Origin: Branchiostoma floridae
Lineage: Eukaryota; Chordata; Leptocardii; Amphioxiformes; Branchiostomatidae
DNA: 64,000 bases
NCBI RefSeq assembly: GCF_000003815.2
Contig: NC_049991.1
Span: 12,124,955 to 12,188,954 of the forward strand
Direction of reading: 5' to 3'
Shown here: positions 36,001 through 44,955 of the stretch, one piece after another
Numbering within the stretch: position 1 is the stretch's first letter
Layout: each line of letters begins with the position of its first letter
The notes under the pieces: generated by a model
The model's input: only the letters and a program-made list of their open reading frames with translations
What the model was told of the DNA's origin: nothing
Database searches by the model: none
Program-made: the position numbers and the translations under genes

Positions 36001-39000
36001 GGATGGGCTCACAGCTCATACCACAGTGGCAATAGTCCTAGCATGGCCCTTAGGTAAGCATGACCGTTTAGCCAGTCATGCTAGGTACATTCCATACTGC
36101 AAGCCTTGTGGAAAATAGGATGGGTGGCTGAGGTAGGCTCATGGGCATTCAATCCCATACTCCATGGAGAACTTGCAGAGTAGCACAAATGTCTGTAGTG
36201 GGACTTTTGTTGATGCAAATACTTGTCCATGAATGCGGCAACTAATGTTGGCCACAAGACGTATTATATATCAATCCAAATTTCAAACATTCATGTCTTG
36301 TAAGTTGTGAATTGGAAACCACCCATCAGAAAAGAAACAAAAACTAAAGTATGCCAATCTTGTGTTGTCTCAATTTTGCTTTACGGCTGTGAGTCATGGA
36401 CCCATGAATACTTCTCAGACCAGAAAACTGGACAGTTCCTTCACCAGGATGCTATGTGTTGTATACAACAAAGTGAACAAACCTTGGTGGGAACACTCAG
36501 CAAACAAAGAACTCTATGGGACTCTTACACTAATCTCTACTGTAGTTATGTCATCATCGGTCGACGTGATCAAATGTAGACATGTTCGCACATGTCTACA
36601 CACGACGGGGTTATACCGCCCCTTACGGGGTGACATACCCTTTCGTAGGCTAATTACAAGACGGGGATGCGCCAGGTCTCCCGTCCGGGTGAATGATGTA
36701 ATTCACCATGTGGCTGATACGAGACAGAGGTTCGCCAGGCCTCCATCCGGGTGATTTGAAGTGAATCACCAACTCCTGACAGAAGGATTTGCACCAATAC
36801 ACACCGCACCATCGCACGTGTGGGGGTTCTTTAACGTGCATGGGGTATGGCTCTCCCCATACACGGGACCTCCATTTAACGTCCTATCCGAGGGACGACT
36901 CATTTTTTCACTTGAGTAAAGTGAGGAAAGTCGTGTAAAGTGCCTTTCCCAAGGGCACAAGACCGGCAACACGGTAGGCGGATTCGAACCGGCGACCTCT
37001 CGATCACGGGCCGAATACAATACCACTGTGCTACGCGGCCCCACCGTGGCACAGTTATGTAAGTTGTGTAATATATGTTCCTTTTCTGTAAAGCTCCTCT
37101 ATTATTGCCAGATTGAACATTAGCAAAATTACACCAGTTTGCTTACATTAAAACTGGATAAACATAGCTATCCTAAAGCTCCCCTTGCTTCAGTTAAACA
37201 TACCCATTTCCTTAAAAGCACATCTTCCGCAACTGTCAGTCAATGGCGTCTGGCGTTATCAGAAATCCCCACAGTGCTTTGTTTCTCATATCTGATTAGC
37301 TGGGAGCCCTAATGAGTATGCCCCGTGGTATCATTACATCCTTGTCCCCTAGATATCTGACATGTTGTCTACCCAACCCACAGAACACTTCCTTAACAAG
37401 GAGAATGAAACAGCCCCCTGCCCAGGGCAGCATTCACATGGCCTTTTTTGTCTCACGTGCCCAGTTGAACTTGACCATTGTTGAGATTCCAAGAATTTAT
37501 ATGGTGAATGGTGAGGCAGTGCAGTGATGGTCGTCCAGTCTTTCCCAAATGTGTGCGGTGGGCCCGCGACTTGTGAGGTGAAGGAGACTGACTAGTCGTG
37601 GACTGTTCTGGTGTTCGTTTCCCACACCCTGTGACTTGTACACAAGTACAAGGAAAGTGTCTACAGCATTGCCTTCCATCAACTTGCAGCGAGAATCAAA
37701 TGCAAGCAGTTACATGTACCAAATGGCAACCAACTTAATGATAATGATCTTTGATACAAAAACAGCCAAATATGATAATTTCTGATCAAGGATCTCTGTT
37801 GGGGACAATTGATATTAGTTACATGACCACATAGGTGACCTGTGAAAGACCTTGTACAGCTATATGGTACATGAAATGAGTTGCAGGGAGGACCCCTGTT
37901 TACTTATGTCAGTACTGCAACACATAGCTCATGATCAGTGTACCACATAGAACAATGAATTAATATCTTCGGAAGACATCCTCTTTGTATCTAAAGTAAT
38001 TAGTCTTTTGATTTAGGATCAAGGATTTTCAAATGTTATATCATTATATCATTATTACTACTGCTGCTGCTTCAAAGTACAAGTAACTGCTTCTTTATGT
38101 TCATTTACAAGTAAATTCTACAATGAAATCATGTTCGGTACAGTCTACATACATGTATATGCAGCTCCTCACAGTGCCTGTTGTGAATATTGCAGGTGGT
38201 TCTGCCATGTGGACGATGACAACTACCTGAACGTGCATGAGCTGGTGAAACTGCTGAACCAGTACAAGCACACAGACGACATCTATCTCGGCAGGCCCAG
38301 CATAAACCACCCCATGGAGACGTATGATAGGCATGAAAACATGCAGGTCAGCATTTTGTATCTTCCTAGTCAATTTCACACGGAGTTATGGCAACTGTTG
38401 AACTCCATGTGAAAAACTTTCAGTATTTCTAGAAGTCCTTCCTTTGCTAATTCACCTTTATTTGCAGAGTAACTTATATCTGTTGTACCTAAAACAGGAT
38501 ATTTCGGGATATCATGTTGATGGACAGTGGTTTCAAATTGCATTTTTTTCATTAAGATGCAGTTTGAGACCACCGTCCGTCGACTTGATATTCCAAAATA
38601 CCCTGGTGTTAAATACAACGAGTTAATGACTTAGGTTACCCCACGAATAAAGGTGAACTAGCATTACTTATCATTACTTAACATTAGGAAAAATAAGTAT
38701 TGCTCATAAAAAGAGAGTTGTATCTGTGAAATTACTATATCATAACTCCATGTACATATATATTATAGTCATTAATACAAATGGATTTATCTCACTTCGA
38801 TTTATCTTATTTGTACTTGCAGAAAGTGAACTTCTGGTTTGCCACTGGTGGTGCAGGCTTCTGCATCAGCAAAGGACTGGCCTTAAAAATGATTCCTTAT
38901 GCAAGGTAGGCAAATGTACAGAAATAGATAAGATACCTGCATTTAAACTGGTTTCTAATGATAGATGATGGACAAGGCCAGGGACAACACATCCACATAG

Positions 39001-40708
39001 AAAAATGTACATAATGACTCATTGTTCCTAAAGTCTAAAGACTTGGAGTAAAAGGTAATGTACTAGAAGTTCATCAAAACATGACCTTAGTATCAAAGTA
39101 CAATGTAGAAGAAAAATTATTATTTTCGGTGCGATATTTTTTTTCTTCTTCATCCTTTTTTTAGTAGACCTTATTTATCCCAGGCTTCATGCATTCTTGT
39201 AAGTGAATAGCAAGCTAATGACATTCAATGTGTCATGTACCAGACCAGAAATTGTTTGCAGCCACTTAAGCTGATTTCTTCTATTGAAACAGGGGATCTC
39301 AAACTCTGAAAAGATAAGATTACAAGAATAACTTCCTGGTATCAAAGACTAATGCCTCACATTTCCTCATATTTTCCTTCAGTGGTGGGAAATTCATGAG
39401 TTCCTGTGAGAGAATACGACTCCCTGATGACTGCACGCTGGGCTTCATCATCGAGAGGTTACTGAGGGTCAAGCTGGTGCAGATCCAACAGTTCCACTCT
39501 CATCTGGAGTGGCTCAAGTTTATCAAGAAGGAAGAACTGCCTCATCAGGTACGATCAATCAATCAATCAATCAATTAATCAATCAACCAGTCAATCAACC
39601 ATTAAAAGATAAACCCAAAAGTTAATTTACTAACCAGAACTTTAAATCCAGTTAAGCTGTTAATTGGTCAATAGATCGTTCAACCAATCCATTAATCAAT
39701 CAATTGATCAAGAAATCAAGAAATAAACCCATGAGTGGATTTTACCGCGCACGCTCCTGTATCTACTGGAGCAATTGTGCAGCCAAACAACTGATTTAAT
39801 TGCAATGTTAGAATAGGCCTCTTGAATGTTGAATGTATTGTAAATTGTATGTTCCCTCTGTGAATGGATGATGAAAGGTCTCAATTTGATGTGACTCAAG
39901 GTACATGTACATGTACTTGCCATTTACTATTCACCTGATACACTTAAATGTTAGCTGAAGAATCTTCTTCTGGCTTTTGTATCCAGTCAAGGAATTATGT
40001 GGCCAAACAGCTGATGAGAAGTAGAATGTCAGATTGATTGTTATACTATGTTAAGCCTGCTGAATGTAGAATCGTATTGTAATGGTACGTTCTTTCCAGG
40101 TTTCCCTGAGTTACGGACTGACTCCGTACCGTGGAAGTGCTAGAAATGTTATTGGCCTTGATGAGGTATTCAGTGAAAGTGATGATCCAACAAGGTAAGT
40201 CATTGTATTTCTATACTGTCTGTTAAGAATTTTGTTTTCCTGTCTCTTTGATAAAAACTGCAACACAACACTAAAGTGTATCATAATAAGAGAGGACAGA
40301 ACAGTTGTGCCTGTGATATGTTGCTTCTGTTAAACCATCGTTCTTGTGATAAAAGTGTTTTGGTTTTGTTTACGACGGACTAGTGGCCCGTGAACATTTC
40401 TGTTCTGTTCTGTCCTGGCCTACCTACCTCCTTTTCTAGGCACTTACATACTGTTCATTGTCAGTTAAAGGGTCCTCTGTCGGAGTTTTTACTCTGGTGT
40501 CTTGTGGTAAATTTCCTAACAATAACTTAAAGATGATTCAGGTGTAGATGAAATCAAAACTGGAGTGTGGCTTTTTAACTTGGTAGGGAGGAAGACCCTG
40601 AATGTCATTGTTCTCATGTCATGTTTGTTTTGCAGGTTTAAGTCCCTGCACTGCCTGCTGTACCCGTATGTAGACCTGTGCAGTGGTCATGTGAGGACAA
40701 GAAGATAG
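11617..40708 (+). CDS. fng: Fringe, O-fucosylpeptide beta-1,3-N-acetylglucosaminyltransferase (9 exons)
   Basis: Coding exons: 11617-12042, 22981-23029, 27154-27196, 32936-32995, 38196-38346, 38823-38905, 39383-39548, 40100-40194, 40636-40708; all junctions keep frame and give 381 residues. Fringe adds GlcNAc to O-fucose on Notch EGF repeats in the Golgi and so tunes ligand choice. Seen: a type II signal anchor (about 8-27), a Ser/Arg-rich stem, the [11 protein letters not shown] start of the catalytic domain (about 110), N-glycosylation site N166-C-S, the metal-binding D199-D200-D201 in [19 protein letters not shown] at 247-259, and RLPDDCT at 283-289, whose aspartate is the proposed catalytic base in manic fringe. 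The C-terminal HCLLYP and final cysteine also match. Length equals vertebrate lunatic fringe. It is equally related to lunatic, manic and radical types by eye, fitting a single invertebrate gene. Confidence 0.97.
13364..13394. repeat. Near-perfect 31-base hairpin
   Basis: Two 15-base arms (TAAAAATGTATATGG and its complement) separated by one T. Too short for a precursor microRNA; it could extrude or bind a dimeric protein. It lies in fringe intron 1. Confidence 0.7.
16156..16255. other. Assembly gap (100 N)
   Basis: Exactly 100 N, a size commonly used as a placeholder, so the real distance is unknown. Frames that cross it are meaningless. Confidence 0.98.
22981..23029 (+). CDS. fng: Fringe exon 2
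   Basis: 49 bases coding [16 protein letters not shown]; acceptor tttttcag|, donor CTAG|gtaagc. The FVFTD motif is strongly conserved in fringe. Confidence 0.95.
25205..25295. repeat. Foldback (inverted repeat) of about 33-base arms
   Basis: Left arm 25205-25237 (GATTTCTACCGGGGCTCC...) pairs with right arm 25263-25295 (...GGAGCACCGGTAGAAATT) around a 25-base loop, with a few mismatches. No target duplication was found. Confidence 0.75.
25388..25466. mobile_element. Short foldback element with GGTACCATCC arms (79 bp)
   Basis: Left end TAGACTGGGTACCATCC, right end the complement of TAGCCTGGGTACCATTC. It shares GTACCATCC.CC.TAGT and CTAGCTCAAT with the foldback at 43250-43348, so the two belong to one family. 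Target duplication not evident. Confidence 0.7.
26471..26600. repeat. Diverged short repeats of CCTACGAATTACG
   Basis: Four related motifs (ctacgtattacg, ctacgaattaca, ctacgaattacg, ctacgccttacg) recur at 30-50 base spacing in AT-rich DNA. The array is irregular and no function is implied. Confidence 0.5.
26816..26908. mobile_element. Foldback MITE, TAGCCTG termini, 9-base target duplication
   Basis: Arms at 26816-26846 and 26878-26908 pair through GATCTCAAAAATATCT-like sequence. The right terminus is the complement of TAGCCTGGGTACAAGACC. Identical 9-base CATGTCTGT flanks lie at 26807-26815 and 26909-26917. No coding capacity. Confidence 0.82.
27154..27196 (+). CDS. fng: Fringe exon 3
   Basis: 43 bases coding [14 protein letters not shown], including the N-glycosylation sequon; acceptor gtgttacag|, donor ATGAG|gtaaga. 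Confidence 0.94.
27540..27680. repeat. GACCACCTCT-type dispersed repeat
   Basis: Begins TACAGTCAAACCTGTACAAG and contains several GACCACCT motifs. A related, inverted segment is at 30838-30905. Repeats with this motif are widespread in animal genomes; the assignment is by pattern only. Confidence 0.5.
28231..28393. mobile_element. Inverted-repeat element of the CTCCAAGCAGAGG family
   Basis: Left arm starts ACAAGCAGAGGTTAGACTC; the right arm, read on the minus strand, starts CTACTCTCCAAGCAGACGC. Both continue into a GACATTTTTAGGC/GACGTTTTTAGGC and GCTTTCTA segment. A relative lies at 49955-50115 and the terminal motif recurs at 44263-44274. No coding sequence. Confidence 0.7.
29595..29694. 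mobile_element. 100-bp TAGCCTG element with 9-base target duplication (copy 1)
   Basis: Starts TAGCCTGATTAAATCTCGC and ends TTACACAGACTA; the ends form a short inverted repeat (TAGCCTG/TAGTCTG). ATATTTTGC is duplicated on both sides (29586-29594, 29695-29703). Nearly identical to 57259-57362. Confidence 0.88.
30838..30905. repeat. GACCACCTCT-type dispersed repeat, inverted relative
   Basis: Contains ATCTCTATGTAGAGGTGGTC and an AAGTGGTC motif, the reverse complement of the 27540-27680 pattern. Confidence 0.45.
32385..32812 (+). mobile_element. Composite tRNA-derived SINE (two tRNA-like promoters)
   Basis: Two RNA polymerase III internal promoters are visible. The first has A box GTGGCGCAGCGG at about 32389-32400 and B box GGTTCGAATTC at 32433-32443. 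The second has A box TGGCCTAGTGGG at 32534-32545 and B box GAGTTCAATCC at 32577-32587. Between them sits GTGCCCTTGGGAAAGGCACT (32464-32483), part of a roughly 38-base core shared with the antisense SINE at 36595-37043. The tail has a GGGCACCGCCC direct repeat. Neither tRNA part folds as a true tRNA by eye. It ends about 120 bases before fringe exon 4. Confidence 0.8.
32936..32995 (+). CDS. fng: Fringe exon 4
   Basis: 60 bases coding [19 protein letters not shown] after a split Arg; acceptor tccctccag|, donor AAAAAG|gtcaga. The MAVEYD motif is diagnostic for fringe. Confidence 0.95.
33035..34546. mobile_element. 1.5-kb terminal-inverted-repeat DNA element, non-autonomous
   Basis: The left end, TTAGGGACTGTACGGCATTT, is matched by the complement of the right end, TTAGGGACCGTACGGCATTT, and the symmetry continues through AG.GAGGG into repeated TTTTTTTGCTAGGCCCTCCCC blocks at both ends (33068-33160 and 34415-34525). 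The interior contains three diverged copies of a unit with TTGACCCTCT...GCCATTTC (about 33935, 34125, 34345). If TA is the target site, the flanks fit a TA duplication; I find no longer duplication. No transposase frame is visible. Confidence 0.8.
36307..36545 (+). pseudogene. Non-LTR retrotransposon (LINE) reverse-transcriptase remnant, frameshifted
   Basis: One frame reads [11 protein letters not shown] (about 36380-36412), typical of the thumb region that follows the LINE reverse-transcriptase palm. After a frame change the neighbouring frame reads [15 protein letters not shown] and NKELYGTL, which continues the same conserved region. The fragment therefore carries at least one frameshift and is truncated on both sides. 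Clade (RTE- or CR1-like) cannot be told from this piece. Confidence 0.75.
36595..37043 (-). mobile_element. Antisense tRNA-derived SINE with composite tail
   Basis: On the minus strand it reads A box GGCCGCGTAGC (complement of 37030-37040) and B box GGTTCGAATCC (complement of 36980-36990), then the core GTGCCCTTGGGAAAGGCACT shared with 32385-32812. The distal part (36668-36775) holds two imperfect 63-base tandem units around CGCCAGG.CTCC..TCCGGGTGA. The outer limit is approximate. Confidence 0.75.
38196..38346 (+). CDS. fng: Fringe exon 5 (DDD motif)
   Basis: 151 bases coding the [12 protein letters not shown] segment, which binds the divalent metal and UDP-GlcNAc, through YDRHENMQ. Acceptor atattgcag|, donor CAG|gtcagc, phase 0. 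Confidence 0.96.
38347..38822 (+). other. Fringe intron 5
   Basis: AT-rich 476-base intron; nothing else recognised. Confidence 0.8.
38823..38905 (+). CDS. fng: Fringe exon 6
   Basis: 83 bases coding [20 protein letters not shown] and the following ALKMIPYA region; acceptor gtacttgcag|, donor GCAAG|gtaggc. Confidence 0.96.
38906..39382 (+). other. Fringe intron 6
   Basis: 477-base intron; nothing else recognised. Confidence 0.8.
39383..39548 (+). CDS. fng: Fringe exon 7 (LPDD motif)
   Basis: 166 bases coding [20 protein letters not shown] through EELPHQ; acceptor ttccttcag|, donor CAG|gtacga immediately followed by a CAAT microsatellite. Confidence 0.96.
39549..40099 (+). other. Fringe intron 7 with a CAAT microsatellite
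   Basis: 551-base intron. A (CAAT)n array at 39554-39600 begins five bases after the donor, with degenerate copies to about 39715. Confidence 0.85.
39554..39600. repeat. (CAAT)n microsatellite
   Basis: About eleven CAAT or near-CAAT units beside the exon 7 donor of fringe. Confidence 0.9.
40100..40194 (+). CDS. fng: Fringe exon 8
   Basis: 95 bases coding [20 protein letters not shown] and onward to SDDPT; acceptor tctttccag|, donor ACAAG|gtaagt. Confidence 0.95.
40195..40635 (+). other. Fringe intron 8
   Basis: 441-base intron. AGGACAGAACAG near 40295 and its complement near 40404 form a weak inverted repeat. Confidence 0.75.
40636..40708 (+). CDS. fng: Fringe exon 9 (C-terminus)
   Basis: 73 bases coding [17 protein letters not shown] to HVRTRR and TAG at 40706-40708. 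The two cysteines match the conserved C-terminal pair of fringe. Confidence 0.95.
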
Positions 40709-42320
40709 TTAAGACTGAGATTATGTTTCTTTTGCAACTGTAAGCAACATACTGGGTCGATTGGACATAGAGAACAGCAGTACAATTGTAACGCTAACAG
40801 TACCAACCACTATGTAAAATGATAACACCACACACAATGAAATGATACTACAAAAAATGTGAAAGGATGAAGTAATTTTTTTTTGTCGCAGATATTGGTT
40901 TTCAGATACATAGAAAAAAGTCAGTATGCAGTTTAAATATGATCATATTTTGTATTACATCAACAGTAGTTGGCCAAGGTCAGCTTGCAATCTTTTTAAT
41001 GTCCAACATTCCATTGCTATATAATGGGTTACTTCTGTAAAAAATGAACAATAAGTGAGATAGATCTATTTCTTAGCACAAATGTTTTTAGCTCATTGGT
41101 AAATAGGTATTAAATGTACATACGATGTAATCTGCAAGCAGAATTATAGGGGACAAAGACAGTGTCCAAATGGCTGAACAGAGGCTGATTAAGTACTGTT
41201 GAGCTCTTTGGTTACTGACTTGCCCCTGATAGATCTGCTTGGAGATAATATGTGATGCACCACAAAAATGCATATATGTTGCAGTGGTTTCGTCTGTTAA
41301 CTTGCTCAGCATTTACAAACATTGTTTTAGACCACTTTTTGTTTTGTTTGATGTACATAAGCTGCATGATTGTCGAAAAGCAGAGATTATCATTTTCTAT
41401 GTATGAAGTTGAGATTAACTGCTGTATGTATAAAGTGCTGTAAATGATTCAGGTTTCATCATGCTTTTTATTACCTTACTAGGCTAGAATAGATGTTATT
41501 ATTATTAAGTATATAGTAACTGCAGGTACATTGCAACTACTTCTGAAAAGGACAGTTCATATTTTTCTGTAGTTTTTCTTACAGAAGGATGCAAATTAGG
41601 CTTTGAAACATGAAAAGCACAAATTAATAGCCAGATGTAAAAATGGGTCCATTTCGAACCTACTAAATCTTATGGTCTGCAATTTGCATAAAGCAAAGTG
41701 ATCTTCATTTGAATTCTGAGATGTTCGCCCTCTATTTTGCCACCCCACTAGTCGTTAATTTAGTTTACCATCCAAAAATGATGGTATCACGAAGCATTTA
41801 CTGCCAGTTTGGCCTCAGGTAAGAGACATGCTGTGATCTAAATTTACCAAATGACATCAGCAACCACAAGCGTTGTTTATAGACAGTCAAGGACTAAATT
41901 TGTGTGTTTCACCCCATCTTTCTTAAATTTTAGAAAATTCTAACCTCATCCGCTGCTTTCTTAAATTTGTAAGAAAAAGGCAGGGCCAGAATATCTGTGT
42001 GGGAAAGATATACTATTTACAACAGAATTACAACATGGGAGTTCTTAGCTACAGAACCAGCATCTGCTGACACGGTCCATTAATGTAAACCAAAGGCTGG
42101 ATAGAAAGTTGATTGTGCAGCTAAGAATTTTATTCATAGAATAAAATGATGTTAACTTTTAAGGGGACTAAGGATTTGTCCATGAACAGAGTTAAAGACA
42201 AATATTTGTGCTACACCAGTGCCTTATAAGGTATACCTTAGAGAAATGCTTGTACATACAGAGGACACTGTGCTGTGATACTGTATTTTATCTCAAATAA
42301 AATGCCCAATATTTGTAATT
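40709..42320 (+). other. Fringe 3' UTR
   Basis: Noncoding AT-rich sequence after the stop. The first AATAAA on this strand is at 42296-42301, giving a UTR of about 1.6 kb. Confidence 0.6.
42296..42301 (+). promoter_or_regulatory. Polyadenylation signal AATAAA, fringe
   Basis: First AATAAA downstream of the fringe stop, in AT-rich sequence. Confidence 0.55.
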
Positions 42321-42883
42321 ATACAAGTTTAATTCCTGAAAGTTTCTATTTCAGGGTTCCTATCACCCACTGAATGTTCACCAAGTATTGACAGCATTTG
42401 TCATGACACTTAGTGATAGTATGGTTGGTTTTTGCAGTGAATGTTCAAGTCATTTTAAGAGAATGAAGTTTCATAATACAATTGCAGGTTTTACATATTT
42501 TTATGAGATCCCAAGACATGGTGGTGTAAGAATGCATCCCACTTTTTTTAGAATGGAATGACAAGAGTGAAAAGAGGTTTATGAAGTGAGTACAGTTGTA
42601 TAAAGCTGCTTAGCACTACTTGTTACCGGCATGAGTGGATGAGTTTTGTAAATATTTTGCATAGTTAAATCCCACGACAGGCACAGTATATGATGCTGAA
42701 ACTTGGTTCATATTGAGCTGCTGATGTCGGATGACGATGTATTTTGTTTATTTATGAGATTAAAAAGTTGATTTTGACACACTAGCGTTGATTATTCCTG
42801 TATGACTTATGTCTTGACTCTTGGTATGAGTGGAAAATGGATGGGTATCATAGCATGAAAGTTCATCTGTGTTGGTAGAATAC

Positions 42884-43114
42884 ATTATAGAAATTGCTAA
42901 ACTTTCTTTCCAACAATGAAATTAATATAGGGACTAAATTTTCTGTCAAACTCCATCGACCTTGTTCACAGAATGACCCTCTCTATCTCCAGCAGTGATG
43001 TCAGGAACATGCCACTTTTGCAGGAAAGTCTATGTCACTTAACAGAGACATAGACTTTATTAAGTCCCTATATTAGTTTCAGTGTTGGAAAGAAAGTTTA
43101 GCAATTTCTATAAG
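42884..43114. mobile_element. Inverted-repeat element with 51-base arms
   Basis: Arm 42884-42934 (ATAGAAATTGCTAAACTTTC...TATAGGGAC) is the near-exact complement of arm 43064-43114. The interior has a second, smaller inverted repeat, AAAGTCTATGTC/GACATAGACTTT, at about 43025-43057. No coding frame; the nested hairpin suggests a MITE. Outer flanks share GGTATCAT/ATGGGTATCAT, so its true ends may lie further out. Confidence 0.75.
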
Positions 43115-43249
43115 AATGGGTATCATGTTGAGAGAAACATGTGGTTGAGTAAGAAGTTTTCTATCAGATGCGATGAATTGGAAATGAAAATTTGTAGAAA
43201 TATGTAGATGGGTTCGAATGGATACAAATGTTTGTCAGGTACTAACTGT

Positions 43250-43348
43250 TATCCTGAGTACCATCCTCCATAGTGACTGCTAGCTCAATAACTAAGCTTG
43301 CTGAAAGTATTGAGCCAGTGTTCACTATGGAGGATGGTACTCAGGCTA
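43250..43348. mobile_element. Foldback element with TAGCCTGAGTACC ends (99 bp)
   Basis: Arms of about 40 bases (CTGAGTACCATCCTCCATAG and its complement) enclose a short loop. Related to 25388-25466. No target duplication found. Confidence 0.8.
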
Positions 43349-44262
43349 GCTACCTTTGTGTTACCATTCTACAGTCTTTCATCAATGTTTCCTTTTCTGT
43401 TTTCTTAATCACATCTTTTTTTTCTTCAATTTTTACATAATCCAAGCCCATGTTTTTCTTTCTATAGCAGATTTTCTGTTTCACTTCCACACATATTTGA
43501 CTATTCTATTTGCAAGAACACAGTAAAACATGAAGCACCAAGCAGCGAGTGCTGGTGTCGTGCACAACATGTTAGAAAACATATTCCACACTGATAAATG
43601 TAATCAGCAGCACTACAGCAGTTCTAGCCTAAGGCTACTTGAGACCAGTGCATGCAGTGTGTGAATATGGACATAAATGAGAAAATCTGATATCAGGGAG
43701 ACTTTGATTTGATTATTAACACCATATAGGCAGTCAATCGGAATGAACCCTGACATTTAAACCACTGCTTTTTATGCTGTCACGAATACTAGTAGTGCGA
43801 ATATTCCTTTGCCAAGAAGGTTGTGCTTTTGAGTTTAAGATTTTGGCCCCCCGTGAGGCTTTCATCTGTACTGCAGGAAAATGTCTTTTTTTGTGTGTGT
43901 TCTGGACAAGGTGCTTTGTGATGGTAGATAGGTCTTGTGCTCATGAAGAAGTGACTAAAGAGAAAATTAGGTCGCATATTATGCGAATCAGGTGATTTTC
44001 CTTGGGTCGCTGAACTTGCATGCTGCTACATTTGGCAGGCACGAATCCGTTAAGGATGACGTTAATTAGCTGTCAGGGGCCAGTGTAATTTCTGCGTAGG
44101 TGCTACATTAAATCATCGGTTTCCCATTTGACAACTGTCTAAAAAGGCTATACTTGAGGAAGAGCTACATGTAATGTAATGTTGGGTTGGGTTGCAAAAT
44201 CATTACGTTTCCTTGCTGCCCAATTTTGTTACAAACTGATACACTCTGGAGGATTTAATATT

Positions 44263-44274
44263 CTCCAAGCAGAG
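44263..44274. repeat. CTCCAAGCAGAG motif, solitary
   Basis: Same 12-base terminal motif as the elements at 28231-28393 and 49955-50115, here without a clear partner arm; possibly a decayed copy. Confidence 0.35.
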
Positions 44275-44917
44275 TTTCAGTCGCGGAGACAGTAGCCATT
44301 ATAATCCCCGCGATCTAACCTCGTCTTGGAGACCAAGGATTTAAGACCCAAGTCCTAATCTCTTATCCATTTCTGACAGAAAGACATGTTGGCTACACAG
44401 GGTAGCTTTCTCTCACTGCTCTGCCTAATACCAAGCAAGGGAACACACTTTTATCATTGAAAGAAATTGAACATATTGATATTCATTGAAATACACATAT
44501 ATATACAAAATATCAACACGAGCAGCCAATATCATTGTCTGGTTAAGCTTTACGCAATAAATGATAGTATTGCATAATTACATACATTAGATCGATCAAC
44601 AGAAAAACCTTTACAGACATGTGTAACCATGGAAATACGTTTAGCAGTCAATATGTCTGCAGTACTAGCAACATAAAACCAAACGTTTTTCTGAACATAA
44701 GTTGCGTCTTCAAAATCAATGGATGCGTCATTCGCAGACGACAGAATCAATAGATGTGTCAATCACATAACAGCTGTTTTTTCTCAGTTGTAAGCTGATA
44801 CAGCATACATTTGTCATAGAAATAGATCAATTTCTTGAGTATTTTCATGTTGTCGTTTACTCGTTCTGTATCAACTCTACTTCTATATGACCGTGTATTA
44901 CCACAGCCTGTCTTTTT

Positions 44918-44923
44918 TTTATT
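44918..44923 (-). promoter_or_regulatory. Possible AATAAA of the FAM181-like gene
   Basis: TTTATT on the plus strand reads AATAAA on the minus strand, 33 bases beyond the stop codon. It is unusually close; a more distal site may be the one used. Confidence 0.3.
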
Positions 44924-44955
44924 TTAAATAACCATTGCAGCAATACAGTCCACCT

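Larger units (their letters stand above)
32996..38195 (+). other. Fringe intron 4 (5.2 kb)
   Basis: Holds the 1.5-kb inverted-repeat element, the LINE remnant and the antisense SINE. The stretches 34547-36306 and 37044-38195 contain nothing I recognise. Confidence 0.75.
42321..44915. other. Intergenic region between convergent fringe and FAM181-like genes
   Basis: Contains the inverted repeats at 42884-43114 and 43250-43348 and the short motif at 44263-44274. No gene recognised; open frames near 43774-43995 overlap on both strands and lack domains. Confidence 0.65.

Noticed and set aside
36980-37040. Minus-strand tRNA gene
   Set aside because: Same reason: it is the head of a SINE with the shared core behind it.
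39554-39720. CRISPR-like array
   Set aside because: It is a CAAT microsatellite in an animal intron.
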